Assembly (NCBI RefSeq): GCF_004116955.1
Contig: NZ_CP026362.1
Span: 4,128,001 to 4,192,000, forward strand
Reading direction: 5' to 3'
Length of the DNA stretch: 64,000 nucleotides
Source of the DNA: Bacillus vallismortis
Lineage (GTDB): Bacteria; Bacillota; Bacilli; Bacillales; Bacillaceae
Shown: piece after piece, positions 27,249-38,340 of the stretch
How positions within the stretch are numbered: the stretch's first letter is position 1
How the letters are laid out: every line of letters starts with the position of its first letter
The notes under the pieces: model-generated
What the model saw: only the letters and a program-made list of their open reading frames with translations
What the model was told of the DNA's origin: nothing
Database searches by the model: none
Program-made: the position numbers and the translations under genes

Positions 27249-28163
27249 ATGAGAATTAACCACAATATCGCAGCGCTTAACACACTGAACCGTTTGTCTT
27301 CAAACAACGGTGCGAGCCAAAAGAACATGGAGAAACTTTCTTCAGGTCTTCGTATTAACCGTGCTGGAGATGACGCAGCAGGTCTTGCGATCTCTGAAAA
27401 AATGAGAGGACAAATCAGAGGTTTAGAAATGGCTTCTAAAAACTCTCAAGACGGAATCTCTCTTATCCAAACAGCTGAGGGTGCATTAACCGAAACTCAC
27501 TCAATCCTTCAACGTGTTCGTGAACTAGTTGTTCAAGCAGGAAACACGGGTACTCAAGATGGTACTGATCTTCAAGCGATCCAAGACGAAATTGACTCTC
27601 TAGTTGAGGAAATTGGTGGAGGAACTAACGCTAACGGTATCTCTGACCGTACCGAGTTTAACGGAAAAAGTCTTCTTAACGGAGATTTCAGCTCTGCAAG
27701 CGGAAATAAATTAACTTTCCAAATTGGTGCTAACGGAGGACAACAGCTTTCTGTTAATATCGAAAGCATGGCTGCTACAGCTATCGGTGCTGTAGATGGT
27801 ACAGGTGCTCTTGTAGCAGGAGAAGCAGTTTCTGACATTGATGTAACTCAATTTGCTACTAACGATGCTACTGTTGCAACTGTAGGATTCAATGCTCAGT
27901 TAAAAATTGTTGATGATGCGATCAATACAGTTTCAAAACAACGCTCTGAATTAGGTGCGGTACAAAACCGTCTTGAGCACACAATCAACAACTTGAGCGC
28001 TTCTGGTGAAAACTTGACAGCTGCTGAGTCTCGTATCCGTGACGTTGACATGGCGAAAGAAATGAGCGAGTTCACAAAGAACAACATTCTTTCTCAAGCT
28101 TCTCAAGCAATGCTTGCTCAAGCGAACCAACAGCCGCAAAACGTACTTCAATTATTACGTTAA
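27249..28163 (+). CDS. hag: Hag, main flagellin
   Basis: A 304-residue flagellin, the length of B. subtilis Hag. The N-terminal D0/D1 domain (MRINHNIAALNTLNRL, KLSSGLRINRAGDDAAGLAISEKMR) and the C-terminal D0 domain ending ANQQPQNVLQLLR are intact. The variable segment is about residues 150-225. ATG 27249 follows AGGGAGGA. A longer in-frame start at 27201 lacks a ribosome site. There is no Cys. A sigma-D promoter precedes it and a terminator follows. A second full-length copy with identical ends lies at 53448. Confidence 0.98.
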   Translation: MRINHNIAALNTLNRLSSNNGASQKNMEKLSSGLRINRAGDDAAGLAISEKMRGQIRGLEMASKNSQDGISLIQTAEGALTETHSILQRVRELVVQAGNTGTQDGTDLQAIQDEIDSLVEEIGGGTNANGISDRTEFNGKSLLNGDFSSASGNKLTFQIGANGGQQLSVNIESMAATAIGAVDGTGALVAGEAVSDIDVTQFATNDATVATVGFNAQLKIVDDAINTVSKQRSELGAVQNRLEHTINNLSASGENLTAAESRIRDVDMAKEMSEFTKNNILSQASQAMLAQANQQPQNVLQLLR

Positions 28164-28166
28164 TTT

Positions 28167-28201
28167 TAAAAGGACCTTGGCATTGCCGGGTCCTTTTTTT
28201 A
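28167..28201 (+). terminator. Terminator of hag
   Basis: AAAAGGACC (28168-28176) pairs with GGTCCTTTT (28189-28197) with a loop of about 12 bases, ending in a T-run. Confidence 0.9.
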
Positions 28202-28336
28202 TATGTTTAACTCCGAATGATTCCCCTGCTATATATCCCTAACTCATGATATAATAATCGGATTGCCCGCTAGCTTGATAAAAGTATATCTAAATAAGAA
28301 ATCTAAAACGGATGAGTTTTTTTCCAAAAATATGTG

Positions 28337-28362
28337 TAATCTTCTCTCTACTCAGTCGATAT
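28337..28362 (+). promoter_or_regulatory. Probable sigma-D promoter of flaG-fliD-fliS-fliT
   Basis: GTCGATAT at 28355-28362 fits the sigma-D -10 element. The -35 is a weaker TAAT at 28337-28340 (14-base spacer). The fliD operon is known to belong to the sigma-D regulon. The rest of the 230-base hag-flaG gap shows no further feature. Confidence 0.68.
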
Positions 28363-28394
28363 AAACGGTAGATTGGGACATAGGGGATGATCAA

Positions 28395-28724
28395 TTGAAC
28401 ATTGAAAGGCTCACTACGTTACAACCTGTTTGGGATCGTTATGATACTCAAATACATAATCAAAAAGATCATGAGAGTGAGGTTCCTGTTCAGCAAGTTT
28501 CATATACCAATCTCTCTGAAATGGTAGGGGAAATGAACAAGCTTTTGGAACCTTCGCAAGTTCACCTGAAGTTTGAGCTTCACGAAGAGTTAAATGAATA
28601 CTATGTAAAGGTAATAGAGGACTCTACAAATGAAGTCATCCGCGAAATTCCGCCAAAACAGTGGCTTGATTTTTATGCGGCTATGACTGAATTTCTTGGG
28701 TTGTTTGTAGATGAAAAAAAGTAG
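28395..28724 (+). CDS. yvyC: FlaG-family protein YvyC
   Basis: A 109-residue FlaG protein. The C-terminal half LKFELHEELNEYYVKVIEDSTNEVIREIPPK contains the family motif, with IREIPP. FlaG proteins influence filament length in other bacteria. The start codon is TTG 28395, with GGGGATGA upstream, and fliD follows closely. Confidence 0.88.
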   Translation: MNIERLTTLQPVWDRYDTQIHNQKDHESEVPVQQVSYTNLSEMVGEMNKLLEPSQVHLKFELHEELNEYYVKVIEDSTNEVIREIPPKQWLDFYAAMTEFLGLFVDEKK

Positions 28725-28740
28725 ATGAGGAGTGTTTGAA

Positions 28741-30237
28741 ATGGTCATGAGAATAACAGGTTTGGCGTCAGGAATGGATATAGATGATATCGTCTCAAAG
28801 CTGATGCAGACAGAAAGAGCGCCGCTTGACAGGCTGACGCAAAAAAAGCAGACGCTTGAATGGCAGCGTGACAGCTATCGGGAAGTAAATACTAAAATAA
28901 AAGAATTGCAAGATTATATGTCTAAAAATACGCTGACATATCCGAGTACGTATCAGAGCAAAACTGTGACTAGCTCAAACGAGTCTGTGTTAACTGCTAC
29001 AGGAAGTTCAACTGCGCCAAATGCGTCTTCTACTGTTGAAGTAGCGAGCTTGGCAACTTCAGCAACGTATAAGGCCGATAATTATGCGGGATACACTCAA
29101 GGTGACTATAATTTGGCATTTAATGTTGTTGCGCCTGGCGAAACAACGGCAAAAACCGTCAACATCAGTGTGACGAGTGCTGATACGATTGATAATGTGA
29201 TATCTAAAATTAACAAATCTGATCTTGGAGTATCAGCCTTTAAAGATAAAATTTGGAATGGTACCGAGTATGTAGAAACGATTGCGTTTTCTTCTAAAGC
29301 AACAGGCGCAGGAGGCAGCATACAGGCAGCAGACTCAGCTACAGCCGACTTTATGTCCGGCCAGCTTGGTTTTTCTTTAGACGCTGATAATAAGCTCATT
29401 GCATACAAAGAAGGAACAAATGCAAAAGTCACAATCGATGGCTTTGAAATGGAGAAGCTGTCAAACAACTTTACGGTTAACGGAGTTACCTACTCGCTCA
29501 AAAATACAACAGCAACCACAGGCCCTGTTACTACATCTGTTTCTACTGATGTGGACGGGATTTATAACCAAATTAAAGAGTTTGTAGATAAATACAATGA
29601 ATTGGTTGACAGCTTGAATGAAAAGCTGCACGAAGAAAAATACAGAGACTATACTCCGTTGACGAGTGAACAAAAAGAAGCAATGTCCGATAAAGAAGTC
29701 GAACTCTGGGAAGAGAAGGCAAAAAGCGGTTTACTGAGAAATGATACCAGTATAAGCACGGGTACGAACCAAATGAGAACCGATTTTTATTCTCAAGTAA
29801 CGGCTGATGGAAAAACGCATCAATTGACTGAGTTTGGCATCACCACTTCAAGCACTTATCAATTGCGGGGACATTTAGAGATTGATGAAAAAAAACTAAA
29901 GGCAAAAATACAAGAAGATCCGCAAAGTGTTGCCGCTTTATTTACAAACGGGACGAACAGCAGCCCTTATAGTGAAAAAGGAATTATGAAACGTATCGGT
30001 GACACACTGAAAAGCACAGTGAAAAGCATTGAAGCAAAAGCCGGTAACTCGACAATGGGCACCACTGACTACTCAATCGGTAAAAATTTAAATACAATCA
30101 GCACGAATATTATTAAAATGCAGGACCGATTGAATACCATTGAAACCCGCTACTATAAAAAATTTAGTGCAATGGATTCTGCGATTCAAAAAATGAATGA
30201 ACAAGCGTCCTATTTATCACAGCTTCTTGTACAATAA
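28741..30237 (+). CDS. fliD: FliD, flagellar filament cap (HAP2)
   Basis: A 498-residue cap protein that guides flagellin folding at the filament tip. The N-terminal block [28 protein letters not shown] and a C-terminal coiled coil ending [12 protein letters not shown] are diagnostic. ATG 28741 is chosen because GAGGAG lies eight bases upstream and the length equals the known protein. A GTG at 28732 is also in frame. fliS follows after 21 bases. Confidence 0.96.
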   Translation: MVMRITGLASGMDIDDIVSKLMQTERAPLDRLTQKKQTLEWQRDSYREVNTKIKELQDYMSKNTLTYPSTYQSKTVTSSNESVLTATGSSTAPNASSTVEVASLATSATYKADNYAGYTQGDYNLAFNVVAPGETTAKTVNISVTSADTIDNVISKINKSDLGVSAFKDKIWNGTEYVETIAFSSKATGAGGSIQAADSATADFMSGQLGFSLDADNKLIAYKEGTNAKVTIDGFEMEKLSNNFTVNGVTYSLKNTTATTGPVTTSVSTDVDGIYNQIKEFVDKYNELVDSLNEKLHEEKYRDYTPLTSEQKEAMSDKEVELWEEKAKSGLLRNDTSISTGTNQMRTDFYSQVTADGKTHQLTEFGITTSSTYQLRGHLEIDEKKLKAKIQEDPQSVAALFTNGTNSSPYSEKGIMKRIGDTLKSTVKSIEAKAGNSTMGTTDYSIGKNLNTISTNIIKMQDRLNTIETRYYKKFSAMDSAIQKMNEQASYLSQLLVQ

Positions 30238-30258
30238 AAGTAATTTGGAGGATGACAC

Positions 30259-30660
30259 ATGGCGATCCAAAATCCTTATACAGCTTATCAGCAAAATTCA
30301 GTGAATACCGCTACACCCGGTGAACTGACGCTAATGCTGTATAATGGCTGTTTGAAATTTATAAGACTTGCATCCCAGGCTATCGAGAATGATGATATGG
30401 AACGTAAAAATGAGAATCTGATTAAAGCGCAAAATATCATACAGGAATTAAATTTCACACTGAACCGTAACATCGAGCTTTCCAATTCCATGGGCGCGAT
30501 GTACGACTATATGTATCGTAGATTGGTGCAGGCAAATATCAATAGTGATATGAGCATGCTGGCTGAGGTTGAAGGCTATGTAACAGATTTTCGCGATGCA
30601 TGGAAACAAGCCATTCAAAGTGAACGGAAGGACCGGCACGGATCAGGCGGAATGGCATGA
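30259..30660 (+). CDS. fliS: FliS, flagellin export chaperone
   Basis: A 133-residue four-helix chaperone. The signature NPYTAYQQNSVNTATPGELTLMLYNGCLKFI is followed by LNFTLNRNIELSNSMGAMYDYMYRRL. It binds the C-terminal D0 part of Hag. That part is identical in the second flagellin of this window, so FliS should serve both. FliS also affects the FliW-Hag interaction. Its stop overlaps the fliT start as ATGA. Confidence 0.96.
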   Translation: MAIQNPYTAYQQNSVNTATPGELTLMLYNGCLKFIRLASQAIENDDMERKNENLIKAQNIIQELNFTLNRNIELSNSMGAMYDYMYRRLVQANINSDMSMLAEVEGYVTDFRDAWKQAIQSERKDRHGSGGMA

Positions 30661-30998
30661 ACAACATAGATCGACTATACACTGAGACGAAGAGTATGCT
30701 GTCACACATACAAGATACACCGGAAAGCGATGAACTTTTAACGGAAATCGAAGACTTTGTGGCTAAACGGGCAGAACTTATTCAGGAGATCTCTCCGCCG
30801 CTTTCAGAAGAAGAACGGAAGCAGATGAAACTGATTCTGACATGGGATCAGCTTATTGTGAATGAAATGGGAAGACTTAAGCAGTCGATCGCAGACGAGC
30901 TCCAGCAAGTGAAAAGAAAACGGACGATGCATACGACGTATTTAAATCCTTATAACAACATCACGATAGACGGCAGATATTATGACAAGCGTAAATAG
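30657..30998 (+). CDS. fliT: FliT, flagellar export chaperone
   Basis: A 113-residue, mostly helical protein in the fliDST position, with the start overlapping the fliS stop by four bases. Its expected client is FliD. Sequence conservation in this family is weak, so the call depends on length, helix content and operon order. Confidence 0.88.
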   Translation: MNNIDRLYTETKSMLSHIQDTPESDELLTEIEDFVAKRAELIQEISPPLSEEERKQMKLILTWDQLIVNEMGRLKQSIADELQQVKRKRTMHTTYLNPYNNITIDGRYYDKRK

Positions 30999-31007
30999 GT
31001 GAGTGCC

Positions 31008-31385
31008 GTGAAGAGCATTGAAGATTATACGCTTTTATCAGCTTATTATCATCTTCTTTTTACCATTGAAGAAGGGCTGTGTTATTTGATAGAGGCTGAA
31101 CAGAATTTATCAAAAACAGAAGGGGATCGGATCTACCAAGATCTGATCCAAGCCTTTTTTTATTTGGATTCATCACATTCAACCCTTCTTTTTATTATGA
31201 ATACGGGATGTGCTGAATGTAGTATTAAAGCATTTGACGAAATTTTTGCGGAGTTTGACCAATTGGTTTCTTTCTCTTTTCCCTCTCATGAGTTTTTCGA
31301 GTATTTAAAAGAACATTTTCTGATTCACTATAGACAATGGATGCTGTCCATTCATCAATGTATGGAGCCCTTTGTCATCAATTAA
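31008..31385 (+). CDS. Unrecognised small protein downstream of fliT
   Basis: A frame of 125 residues from GTG 31008, seven bases after an AGGTGAG that overlaps the fliT stop. A second GTG at 30999 would add three residues. The product looks helical and aromatic-rich (YTLLSAYYHLLFTIEEGLCYLIEAEQ), has four Cys including CAEC, and has no signal peptide or membrane helix. The direct junction with fliT suggests cotranscription and a possible flagellar accessory role, but I do not recognise a family and assign no function. Confidence 0.7.
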   Translation: MKSIEDYTLLSAYYHLLFTIEEGLCYLIEAEQNLSKTEGDRIYQDLIQAFFYLDSSHSTLLFIMNTGCAECSIKAFDEIFAEFDQLVSFSFPSHEFFEYLKEHFLIHYRQWMLSIHQCMEPFVIN

Positions 31386-31509
31386 TTTAGGCGAGGGTGA
31401 GGTATTTGTTTCTTATAATCAGCATATACATATACCTCAAAACCGCCCATAACAGCAGCATATAAAACATCATTCGACAAAGTTCACTGAATTTTCACAA
31501 AAAAGTTAC

Positions 31510-31535
31510 GTTTGGGCAGGGATTGTGAAGGGTAA
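31510..31535 (+). promoter_or_regulatory. Sigma-B promoter of hpf
   Basis: GTTTGG (31510-31515), a 14-base spacer and GGGTAA (31530-31535) match the general-stress sigma-B consensus GTTTAA-N14-GGGTAT. B. subtilis hpf (yvyD) is known to be sigma-B and sigma-H controlled. Confidence 0.85.
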
Positions 31536-31580
31536 AGGAGAAATAGATACATATCCTTAATAAAAGGGAGGCGTTCTTTG

Positions 31581-32150
31581 ATGAACTATAACATCAGAGG
31601 AGAAAATATTGAAGTGACACCCGCGTTAAAGGATCATGTCGAGAAGAAAATCGGCAAGCTGGAGCGTTATTTTGACCATAGCGTGAATGCCGATGTGAAC
31701 GTCAACTTGAAGTTTTACAATGACAAGGAGTCTAAAGTTGAGGTTACGATTCCGATGATAGATCTGGCGCTTCGGTCTGAGGTGCATAACGAGGATATGT
31801 ACAACGCAATTGATCTCGCAACAAACAAACTGGAACGTCAAATCCGTAAGCATAAAACGAAAGTAAACCGCAAATTCCGTGAGCAGGGCTCTCCAAAATA
31901 TCTATTAGCGAATGGTCTCGGCTCTGATACAGATATCGCGGTTCAGGATGAAATAGAAGACGAGGATAGCTTGGACATTGTCCGTCAGAAACGATTTAAT
32001 TTAAAACCGATGGACAGTGAAGAAGCAATCTTGCAAATGAATATGCTTGGCCACAATTTCTTTGTTTTCACCAATGCGGAAACAAACCTTACAAATGTTG
32101 TATACCGCAGAAATGATGGGAAATATGGCTTGATTGAACCGACTGAATAA
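31581..32150 (+). CDS. hpf: Long-form ribosome hibernation promoting factor Hpf (YvyD)
   Basis: A 189-residue long-form Hpf that pairs ribosomes into inactive 100S dimers in stress and stationary phase. The N-terminal S30AE domain begins MNYNIRGENIEVTPALKDHVEKKI. The C-terminal dimerisation domain has VRQKRFNLKPMDSEEAILQMNMLGHNFFVF and ends YGLIEP. ATG 31581 is preferred over TTG 31578 and follows GGGAGGC. It has a sigma-B promoter and its own terminator. Confidence 0.96.
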   Translation: MNYNIRGENIEVTPALKDHVEKKIGKLERYFDHSVNADVNVNLKFYNDKESKVEVTIPMIDLALRSEVHNEDMYNAIDLATNKLERQIRKHKTKVNRKFREQGSPKYLLANGLGSDTDIAVQDEIEDEDSLDIVRQKRFNLKPMDSEEAILQMNMLGHNFFVFTNAETNLTNVVYRRNDGKYGLIEPTE

Positions 32151-32159
32151 TGAAGAGCA

Positions 32160-32190
32160 ACCTTCCGTGATCGACACGGAAGGTTTTTGT
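32160..32190 (+). terminator. Terminator of hpf
   Basis: ACCTTCCGTG (32160-32169) pairs perfectly with CACGGAAGGT (32175-32184) with a five-base loop, then a T-rich run. Confidence 0.93.
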
Positions 32191-32318
32191 TTTTTCTTAT
32201 TTGCAAATTCTTTGGAAATAACCCAAGGTATGATATGATAATGAGAGGTATACATGGGCTAGTAAATTATTTATACATGCCTGCACATCAGGCATGTGAA
32301 GATAGAGGAGCGTTATAA

Positions 32319-34844
32319 ATGCTTGGAATTTTAAATAAAATGTTTGATCCAACAAAACGTACGCTGAACAGATACGAAAAAGTAGCTAACGATATTGATG
32401 CGATTCGCGGAGACTATGAAAATCTCTCTGACGATGCACTGAAACATAAAACGATTGAATTTAAAGAGCGCCTTGAAAAAGGGGAGACAACCGATGATCT
32501 TCTTGTTGAAGCATTCGCCGTTGTTCGGGAAGCTTCACGCCGCGTAACCGGCATGTTTCCGTTCAAAGTCCAGCTCATGGGGGGCGTAGCGCTTCATGAC
32601 GGAAATATCGCGGAAATGAAAACAGGGGAAGGGAAAACGTTAACGTCTACTCTGCCTGTTTATTTAAACGCGTTAACAGGAAAAGGCGTTCACATCGTGA
32701 CTGTCAACGAATACTTGGCGAGCCGTGATGCTGAGCAAATGGGGAAAATTTTCGAGTTTCTCGGTTTGACTGTCGGCTTGAATTTAAACTCATTGTCAAA
32801 AGACGAAAAGCGGGAAGCTTATGCCGCGGACATTACTTACTCCACAAACAACGAGCTTGGCTTCGACTATTTGCGTGACAATATGGTTCTTTATAAAGAG
32901 CAGATGGTTCAGCGCCCGCTTCATTTTGCGGTAATAGATGAAGTTGACTCTATTTTAATTGATGAAGCAAGAACGCCGCTTATCATTTCTGGACAAGCTG
33001 CAAAATCCACTAAGCTGTACGTACAGGCAAATGCTTTTGTCCGCACATTAAAAGCAGAGAAGGATTATACGTTTGATATCAAAACAAAGGGTGTACAGCT
33101 GACTGAGGAAGGAATGACGAAAGCGGAAAAAGCGTTCGGCATTGATAACCTGTTTGATGTGAAGCATGTCGCGCTCAACCACCATATCAACCAGTCCCTA
33201 AAAGCACACGCTGCGATGCAGAAGGACGTTGACTACGTTGTAGAAGACGGACAGGTTGTTATTGTTGATTCGTTTACGGGACGCCTGATGAAAGGCCGCC
33301 GCTACAGCGAAGGCCTTCACCAAGCGATTGAAGCGAAGGAAGGGCTTGAGATTCAGAACGAAAGCATGACCTTGGCGACAATTACGTTCCAAAACTACTT
33401 CCGCATGTATGAAAAACTTGCCGGTATGACAGGTACGGCTAAGACAGAGGAAGAGGAATTCCGCAACATCTATAACATGCAGGTTGTCACGATCCCTACT
33501 AACAAGCCTGTTATCCGTGACGACCGTCCGGATTTAATTTACCGTTCGATGGAAGGGAAGTTTAAGGCCGTTGCGGAGGATGTCGCACAGCGTTACATGA
33601 CGGGACAGCCTGTTCTTGTCGGTACGGTTGCGGTTGAAACATCTGAACTGATTTCTAAGCTGCTCAAAAACAAAGGGATTCCGCATCAAGTGTTAAACGC
33701 CAAAAACCATGAACGTGAAGCGCAGATTATTGAAGAGGCCGGCCAAAAAGGAGCAATTACGATTGCGACAAACATGGCGGGACGCGGTACGGACATTAAG
33801 CTTGGCGAAGGCGTAAAAGAACTTGGCGGTCTTGCTGTTGTCGGAACGGAACGACATGAATCACGCCGGATCGACAATCAGCTGCGGGGGCGTTCTGGAC
33901 GTCAGGGAGACCCGGGGATTACCCAATTTTATCTTTCTATGGAAGATGAATTGATGCGCAGATTCGGAGCTGAGCGGACAATGGCGATGCTTGACCGCTT
34001 CGGTATGGACGACTCTACTCCAATTCAAAGCAAAATGGTATCCCGCGCGGTTGAATCGTCTCAAAAACGCGTCGAAGGCAATAACTTCGATTCACGTAAA
34101 CAGCTCCTGCAATATGATGACGTTCTCCGCCAGCAGCGTGAGGTCATTTATAAGCAGCGCTTTGAAGTCATTGATTCTGAAAACTTGCGTGAAATCGTTG
34201 AGAATATGATCAAGTCTTCTCTTGAACGTGCTATTGCAGCTTATACGCCAAGAGAAGAGCTTCCTGAGGAGTGGAAGCTTGACGGTCTTGTTGAGCTTGT
34301 CAACACGACTTATCTTGATGAAGGCAAGCTTGAGAAAAGCGACATCTTCGGCAAAGAGCCGGATGAAATGCATGAGCTCATTATGGATCGCATCATGACC
34401 AAATATAATGAAAAAGAAGAGGACTTCGGCGAAGAGCAAATGCGTGAATTCGAAAAAGTCATCGTCCTTCGCGCCGTTGATTCAAAATGGATGGATCACA
34501 TCGACGCAATGGATCAGCTTCGCCAAGGGATTCACCTTCGAGCTTACGCGCAGACAAATCCGCTTCGTGAGTATCAAATGGAAGGCTTTGCGATGTTTGA
34601 GAATATGATTGAATCGATCGAGGACGAGGTCGCAAAATTTGTGATGAAAGCTGAGATTGAAAACAATCTGGAGCGTGAAGAGGTTGTACAGGGCCAGACA
34701 ACGGCTCATCAGCAGCAAGAAGGCGACGACAGCAAAAAAGCAAAAAAAGCACCGGTTCGCAAAGTGGTTGATATCGGCCGAAATGCCCCATGCCACTGCG
34801 GAAGCGGAAAAAAATATAAAAATTGCTGCGGCCGGGCTGAGTAA
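32319..34844 (+). CDS. secA: SecA, preprotein translocase ATPase
   Basis: An 841-residue motor ATPase of general secretion. Walker A is TGEGKT (102-107). The DEAD-like box is [28 protein letters not shown] and [12 protein letters not shown] mark the second nucleotide-binding domain, and the C-terminus carries the zinc-binding [13 protein letters not shown] (Cys825, 827, 836, 837) that contacts SecB-type partners or phospholipid. AGAGGAGCG lies before ATG 32319. prfB begins 69 bases after the stop, as in other Bacillus genomes. Confidence 0.98.
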   Translation: MLGILNKMFDPTKRTLNRYEKVANDIDAIRGDYENLSDDALKHKTIEFKERLEKGETTDDLLVEAFAVVREASRRVTGMFPFKVQLMGGVALHDGNIAEMKTGEGKTLTSTLPVYLNALTGKGVHIVTVNEYLASRDAEQMGKIFEFLGLTVGLNLNSLSKDEKREAYAADITYSTNNELGFDYLRDNMVLYKEQMVQRPLHFAVIDEVDSILIDEARTPLIISGQAAKSTKLYVQANAFVRTLKAEKDYTFDIKTKGVQLTEEGMTKAEKAFGIDNLFDVKHVALNHHINQSLKAHAAMQKDVDYVVEDGQVVIVDSFTGRLMKGRRYSEGLHQAIEAKEGLEIQNESMTLATITFQNYFRMYEKLAGMTGTAKTEEEEFRNIYNMQVVTIPTNKPVIRDDRPDLIYRSMEGKFKAVAEDVAQRYMTGQPVLVGTVAVETSELISKLLKNKGIPHQVLNAKNHEREAQIIEEAGQKGAITIATNMAGRGTDIKLGEGVKELGGLAVVGTERHESRRIDNQLRGRSGRQGDPGITQFYLSMEDELMRRFGAERTMAMLDRFGMDDSTPIQSKMVSRAVESSQKRVEGNNFDSRKQLLQYDDVLRQQREVIYKQRFEVIDSENLREIVENMIKSSLERAIAAYTPREELPEEWKLDGLVELVNTTYLDEGKLEKSDIFGKEPDEMHELIMDRIMTKYNEKEEDFGEEQMREFEKVIVLRAVDSKWMDHIDAMDQLRQGIHLRAYAQTNPLREYQMEGFAMFENMIESIEDEVAKFVMKAEIENNLEREEVVQGQTTAHQQQEGDDSKKAKKAPVRKVVDIGRNAPCHCGSGKKYKNCCGRAE

Positions 34845-36015
<1,171 letters not shown>

Positions 36016-36021
36016 AGCAGA

Positions 36022-36055
36022 AAAACACGCCTGATGTATGCAGGTGTGTTTTTTA
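36022..36055 (+). terminator. Terminator of prfB
   Basis: AAAACACGCCTG (36022-36033) pairs with CAGGTGTGTTTT (36041-36052) with a seven-base loop, then T. Confidence 0.92.
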
Positions 36056-36181
36056 TTGCTTCATATCCTTGATTTCACTGCTGCTTTAGCATATTACCAC
36101 TGCGTTTGGGTGTTATTTACATCTGATCAGGGAAGGATTAAAATGCTATCGGAGAGCATTGGAAGAAACGGAGGATATGCA

Positions 36182-37027
36182 ATGGATTTACGGAATCAAA
36201 CACTTCGGGTTTTGCGGGATTATGTATATATACTGATAGGAGCAGCGATTACAGCCGTGTCCTTTAATGTATTTTTGCTTCCAAACAAAATTGCCGCCGG
36301 CGGTGTCAGTGGAATCAGCACGATTTTGCAGTCATATGGTTTTGAAGCAGCATATGTACAATGGGTGATTAATATCCCTTTATTTATTGCGGGTGTCATT
36401 TTGTTAGGCGGAAAGTTTGGGCTTAAAACGCTTGCGGGTTCTGTTTTTTTGCCGCTTGTTGTGTTTTTGACAAGAGATATTCAGCCCGCCACCCATCATG
36501 AGCTCCTAGCGGCGATCTTTGGCGGTGTCGGCATCGGTGTCGGAATTGGCATTGTATACTTAGGCAAAGGCTCAACGGGAGGAACGGCCTTGGCTGCACA
36601 GATCATTCATAAGTACTCCGGGCTGTCATTGGGGACGTGTCTCGCAATCATTGACGGACTGATTGTCGTTACGGCTATGATCGTATTTAATATTGAGCAA
36701 GGCTTATATGCTATGCTTGGCGTCTTTGTGTCCAGCAAAACGATTGATGTCGTTCAAGTCGGCTTTAATCGATCAAAAATGGCGCTCATTATTACAAAGC
36801 AGGAGCAGGCAGTCAAGGAAGCCGTTTTACAGAAGATTGACAGAGGCGTGACGAAAATTTCCGCGGTCGGGGGGTATACTGACGATGACCGCCCGATTTT
36901 AATGTGCGTGGTTGGGCAAGCGGAATTCACCAAATTGAAACAAATCGTCAAACAGATTGATGAGTCTGCTTTTGTGATCGTAGCAGACGCGAGCGAGGTG
37001 CTGGGCGAGGGTTTCAAACGCGCTTAA
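36182..37027 (+). CDS. yvjA: YvjA, YitT family membrane protein (DUF161/DUF2179)
   Basis: A 281-residue protein with five or six membrane helices in residues 10-170 (VLRDYVYILIGAAITAVSFNVFLL, then the family block NKIAAGGVSGISTIL). It ends in a soluble DUF2179 domain of about 80 residues (DRGVTKISAVGGYTDDDRPILMCVV). The YitT family has no firm function. ATG 36182 follows GGAGGATATGCA. An upstream in-frame extension to 36038 has no ribosome site and runs into the prfB terminator, so I rejected it. Confidence 0.9.
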   Translation: MDLRNQTLRVLRDYVYILIGAAITAVSFNVFLLPNKIAAGGVSGISTILQSYGFEAAYVQWVINIPLFIAGVILLGGKFGLKTLAGSVFLPLVVFLTRDIQPATHHELLAAIFGGVGIGVGIGIVYLGKGSTGGTALAAQIIHKYSGLSLGTCLAIIDGLIVVTAMIVFNIEQGLYAMLGVFVSSKTIDVVQVGFNRSKMALIITKQEQAVKEAVLQKIDRGVTKISAVGGYTDDDRPILMCVVGQAEFTKLKQIVKQIDESAFVIVADASEVLGEGFKRA

Positions 37028-37075
37028 ACGGGGTTATAATATGGGAGAGATCGTAAAGGAGTTGTGCTTCTCAAT

Positions 37076-37417
37076 ATGAAATCAAAGTTATCGATATTAA
37101 TGCTTGGATTTGCGCTTTCTGTTCTGTTGGCTGCCTGCGGTTCAAACGATGCAAAAGAAGAAGAGAAGACAGACACCGGCAGCAAGACTGAAGCCTCTGC
37201 ATCTGAAGGGGAAGAATTATATCAGCAAAGCTGTGTAGGCTGCCATGGCAAGGATTTAGAAGGTATGTCAGGGCCTAATCTCCAAGAGGTCGGAGGCAAA
37301 TACGACGAAGACAAAATTGAAAACATTATTAAAAACGGGCGCGGCAATATGCCGAAGGGGCTTGTAGACGATAAGGAAGCCGCCGTTATCGCCAAATGGC
37401 TGTCAGAAAAAAAGTAA
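37076..37417 (+). CDS. cccB: CccB, cytochrome c-551 lipoprotein
   Basis: A 113-residue small cytochrome. A lipoprotein signal ends in the lipobox LLAACG, a charged linker follows, and the haem site CVGCH sits near the middle, with the axial Met in NMPKG. It is anchored on the outer face of the membrane and can pass electrons to the terminal oxidase. The AAAGGAG lies unusually far (about 14 bases) from ATG 37076. A GTG at 37064 is too close to it, so the start is not certain. Confidence 0.93.
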   Translation: MKSKLSILMLGFALSVLLAACGSNDAKEEEKTDTGSKTEASASEGEELYQQSCVGCHGKDLEGMSGPNLQEVGGKYDEDKIENIIKNGRGNMPKGLVDDKEAAVIAKWLSEKK

Positions 37418-37425
37418 GATGAGAA

Positions 37426-37457
37426 AATCTTTGCCTCAGTACAGGCAAGGATTTTTT
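37426..37457 (+). terminator. Terminator of cccB
   Basis: AATCTTTGCCT (37426-37436) pairs with AGGCAAGGATT (37443-37453; one G-T pair), followed by T. The 200-base gap before ftsE shows no further recognisable element beyond AT-rich promoter-like sequence. Confidence 0.9.
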
Positions 37458-37653
37458 TATGCCATGACAATATGAATGAAAAGAAACTGTAATAGTATTA
37501 TGTCTAAATTTGACGTATAATGAAGTGTGTTGTGAAAAATGAAACTTTCAGATTTTTCGTCTTTTTGCAAATGAATAAGTCATAAATTATCGAATGCATT
37601 CGAAGAGTATGACCGTGTGATAGATAAAATGATATAAAAGATTAGGTGATTTC

Positions 37654-38340
37654 ATGATAGAGATGAAGGAAGTATACAAAGCCTATCCGAACGGCGTAAA
37701 AGCGCTCAATGGGATTTCAGTAGCCATTCATCCCGGCGAATTTGTTTATGTTGTCGGTCCGAGCGGAGCGGGTAAATCTACTTTTATTAAAATGATATAC
37801 AGAGAAGAAAAACCGACAAAAGGACAAATTTTAATCAATCATAAAGACCTCGCTGCAATTAAAGAAAAAGAGATTCCTTTCGTGCGCCGTAAAATAGGCG
37901 TTGTCTTCCAGGATTTCAAGCTTCTGTCGAAACTTACTGTTTTTGAGAATGTGGCATTTGCCCTTGAAGTGATTGGAGAACAGCCGTCTGTTATTAAGAA
38001 ACGTGTCCTCGAAGTGCTTGATCTTGTTCAGCTGAAGCATAAAGCAAGACAATTCCCTGACACGCTTTCAGGCGGGGAACAGCAGCGTGTTTCTATTGCC
38101 AGATCAATTGTGAACAATCCCGATGTTGTCATTGCTGATGAACCTACAGGAAACCTTGATCCGGATACGTCCTGGGAAGTTATGAAGACGCTGGAAGAGA
38201 TCAACAACCGCGGGACGACAGTCGTGATGGCGACACATAATAAAGAAATCGTAAACACCATTAAGAAACGTGTCATCGCAATCGAAGATGGTATCATTGT
38301 GCGTGATGAGTCAAGAGGGGAGTATGGTTCATATGATTAA
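37654..38340 (+). CDS. ftsE: FtsE, ABC ATPase of the FtsEX complex
   Basis: A 228-residue ABC ATPase with Walker A GPSGAGKST (35-43), signature LSGGEQQRVSIARS and Walker B VVIADEPTGNLD. With FtsX it activates the peptidoglycan hydrolase CwlO for elongation and influences asymmetric division at sporulation in Bacillus. The 3' end overlaps ftsX by eight bases, so the two are coupled. Confidence 0.97.
   Translation: MIEMKEVYKAYPNGVKALNGISVAIHPGEFVYVVGPSGAGKSTFIKMIYREEKPTKGQILINHKDLAAIKEKEIPFVRRKIGVVFQDFKLLSKLTVFENVAFALEVIGEQPSVIKKRVLEVLDLVQLKHKARQFPDTLSGGEQQRVSIARSIVNNPDVVIADEPTGNLDPDTSWEVMKTLEEINNRGTTVVMATHNKEIVNTIKKRVIAIEDGIIVRDESRGEYGSYD

Noticed and set aside
36038-36181. N-terminal extension of YvjA
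   Set aside because: It begins within the prfB terminator. GGAGGATATGCA before ATG 36182 marks the proper start.
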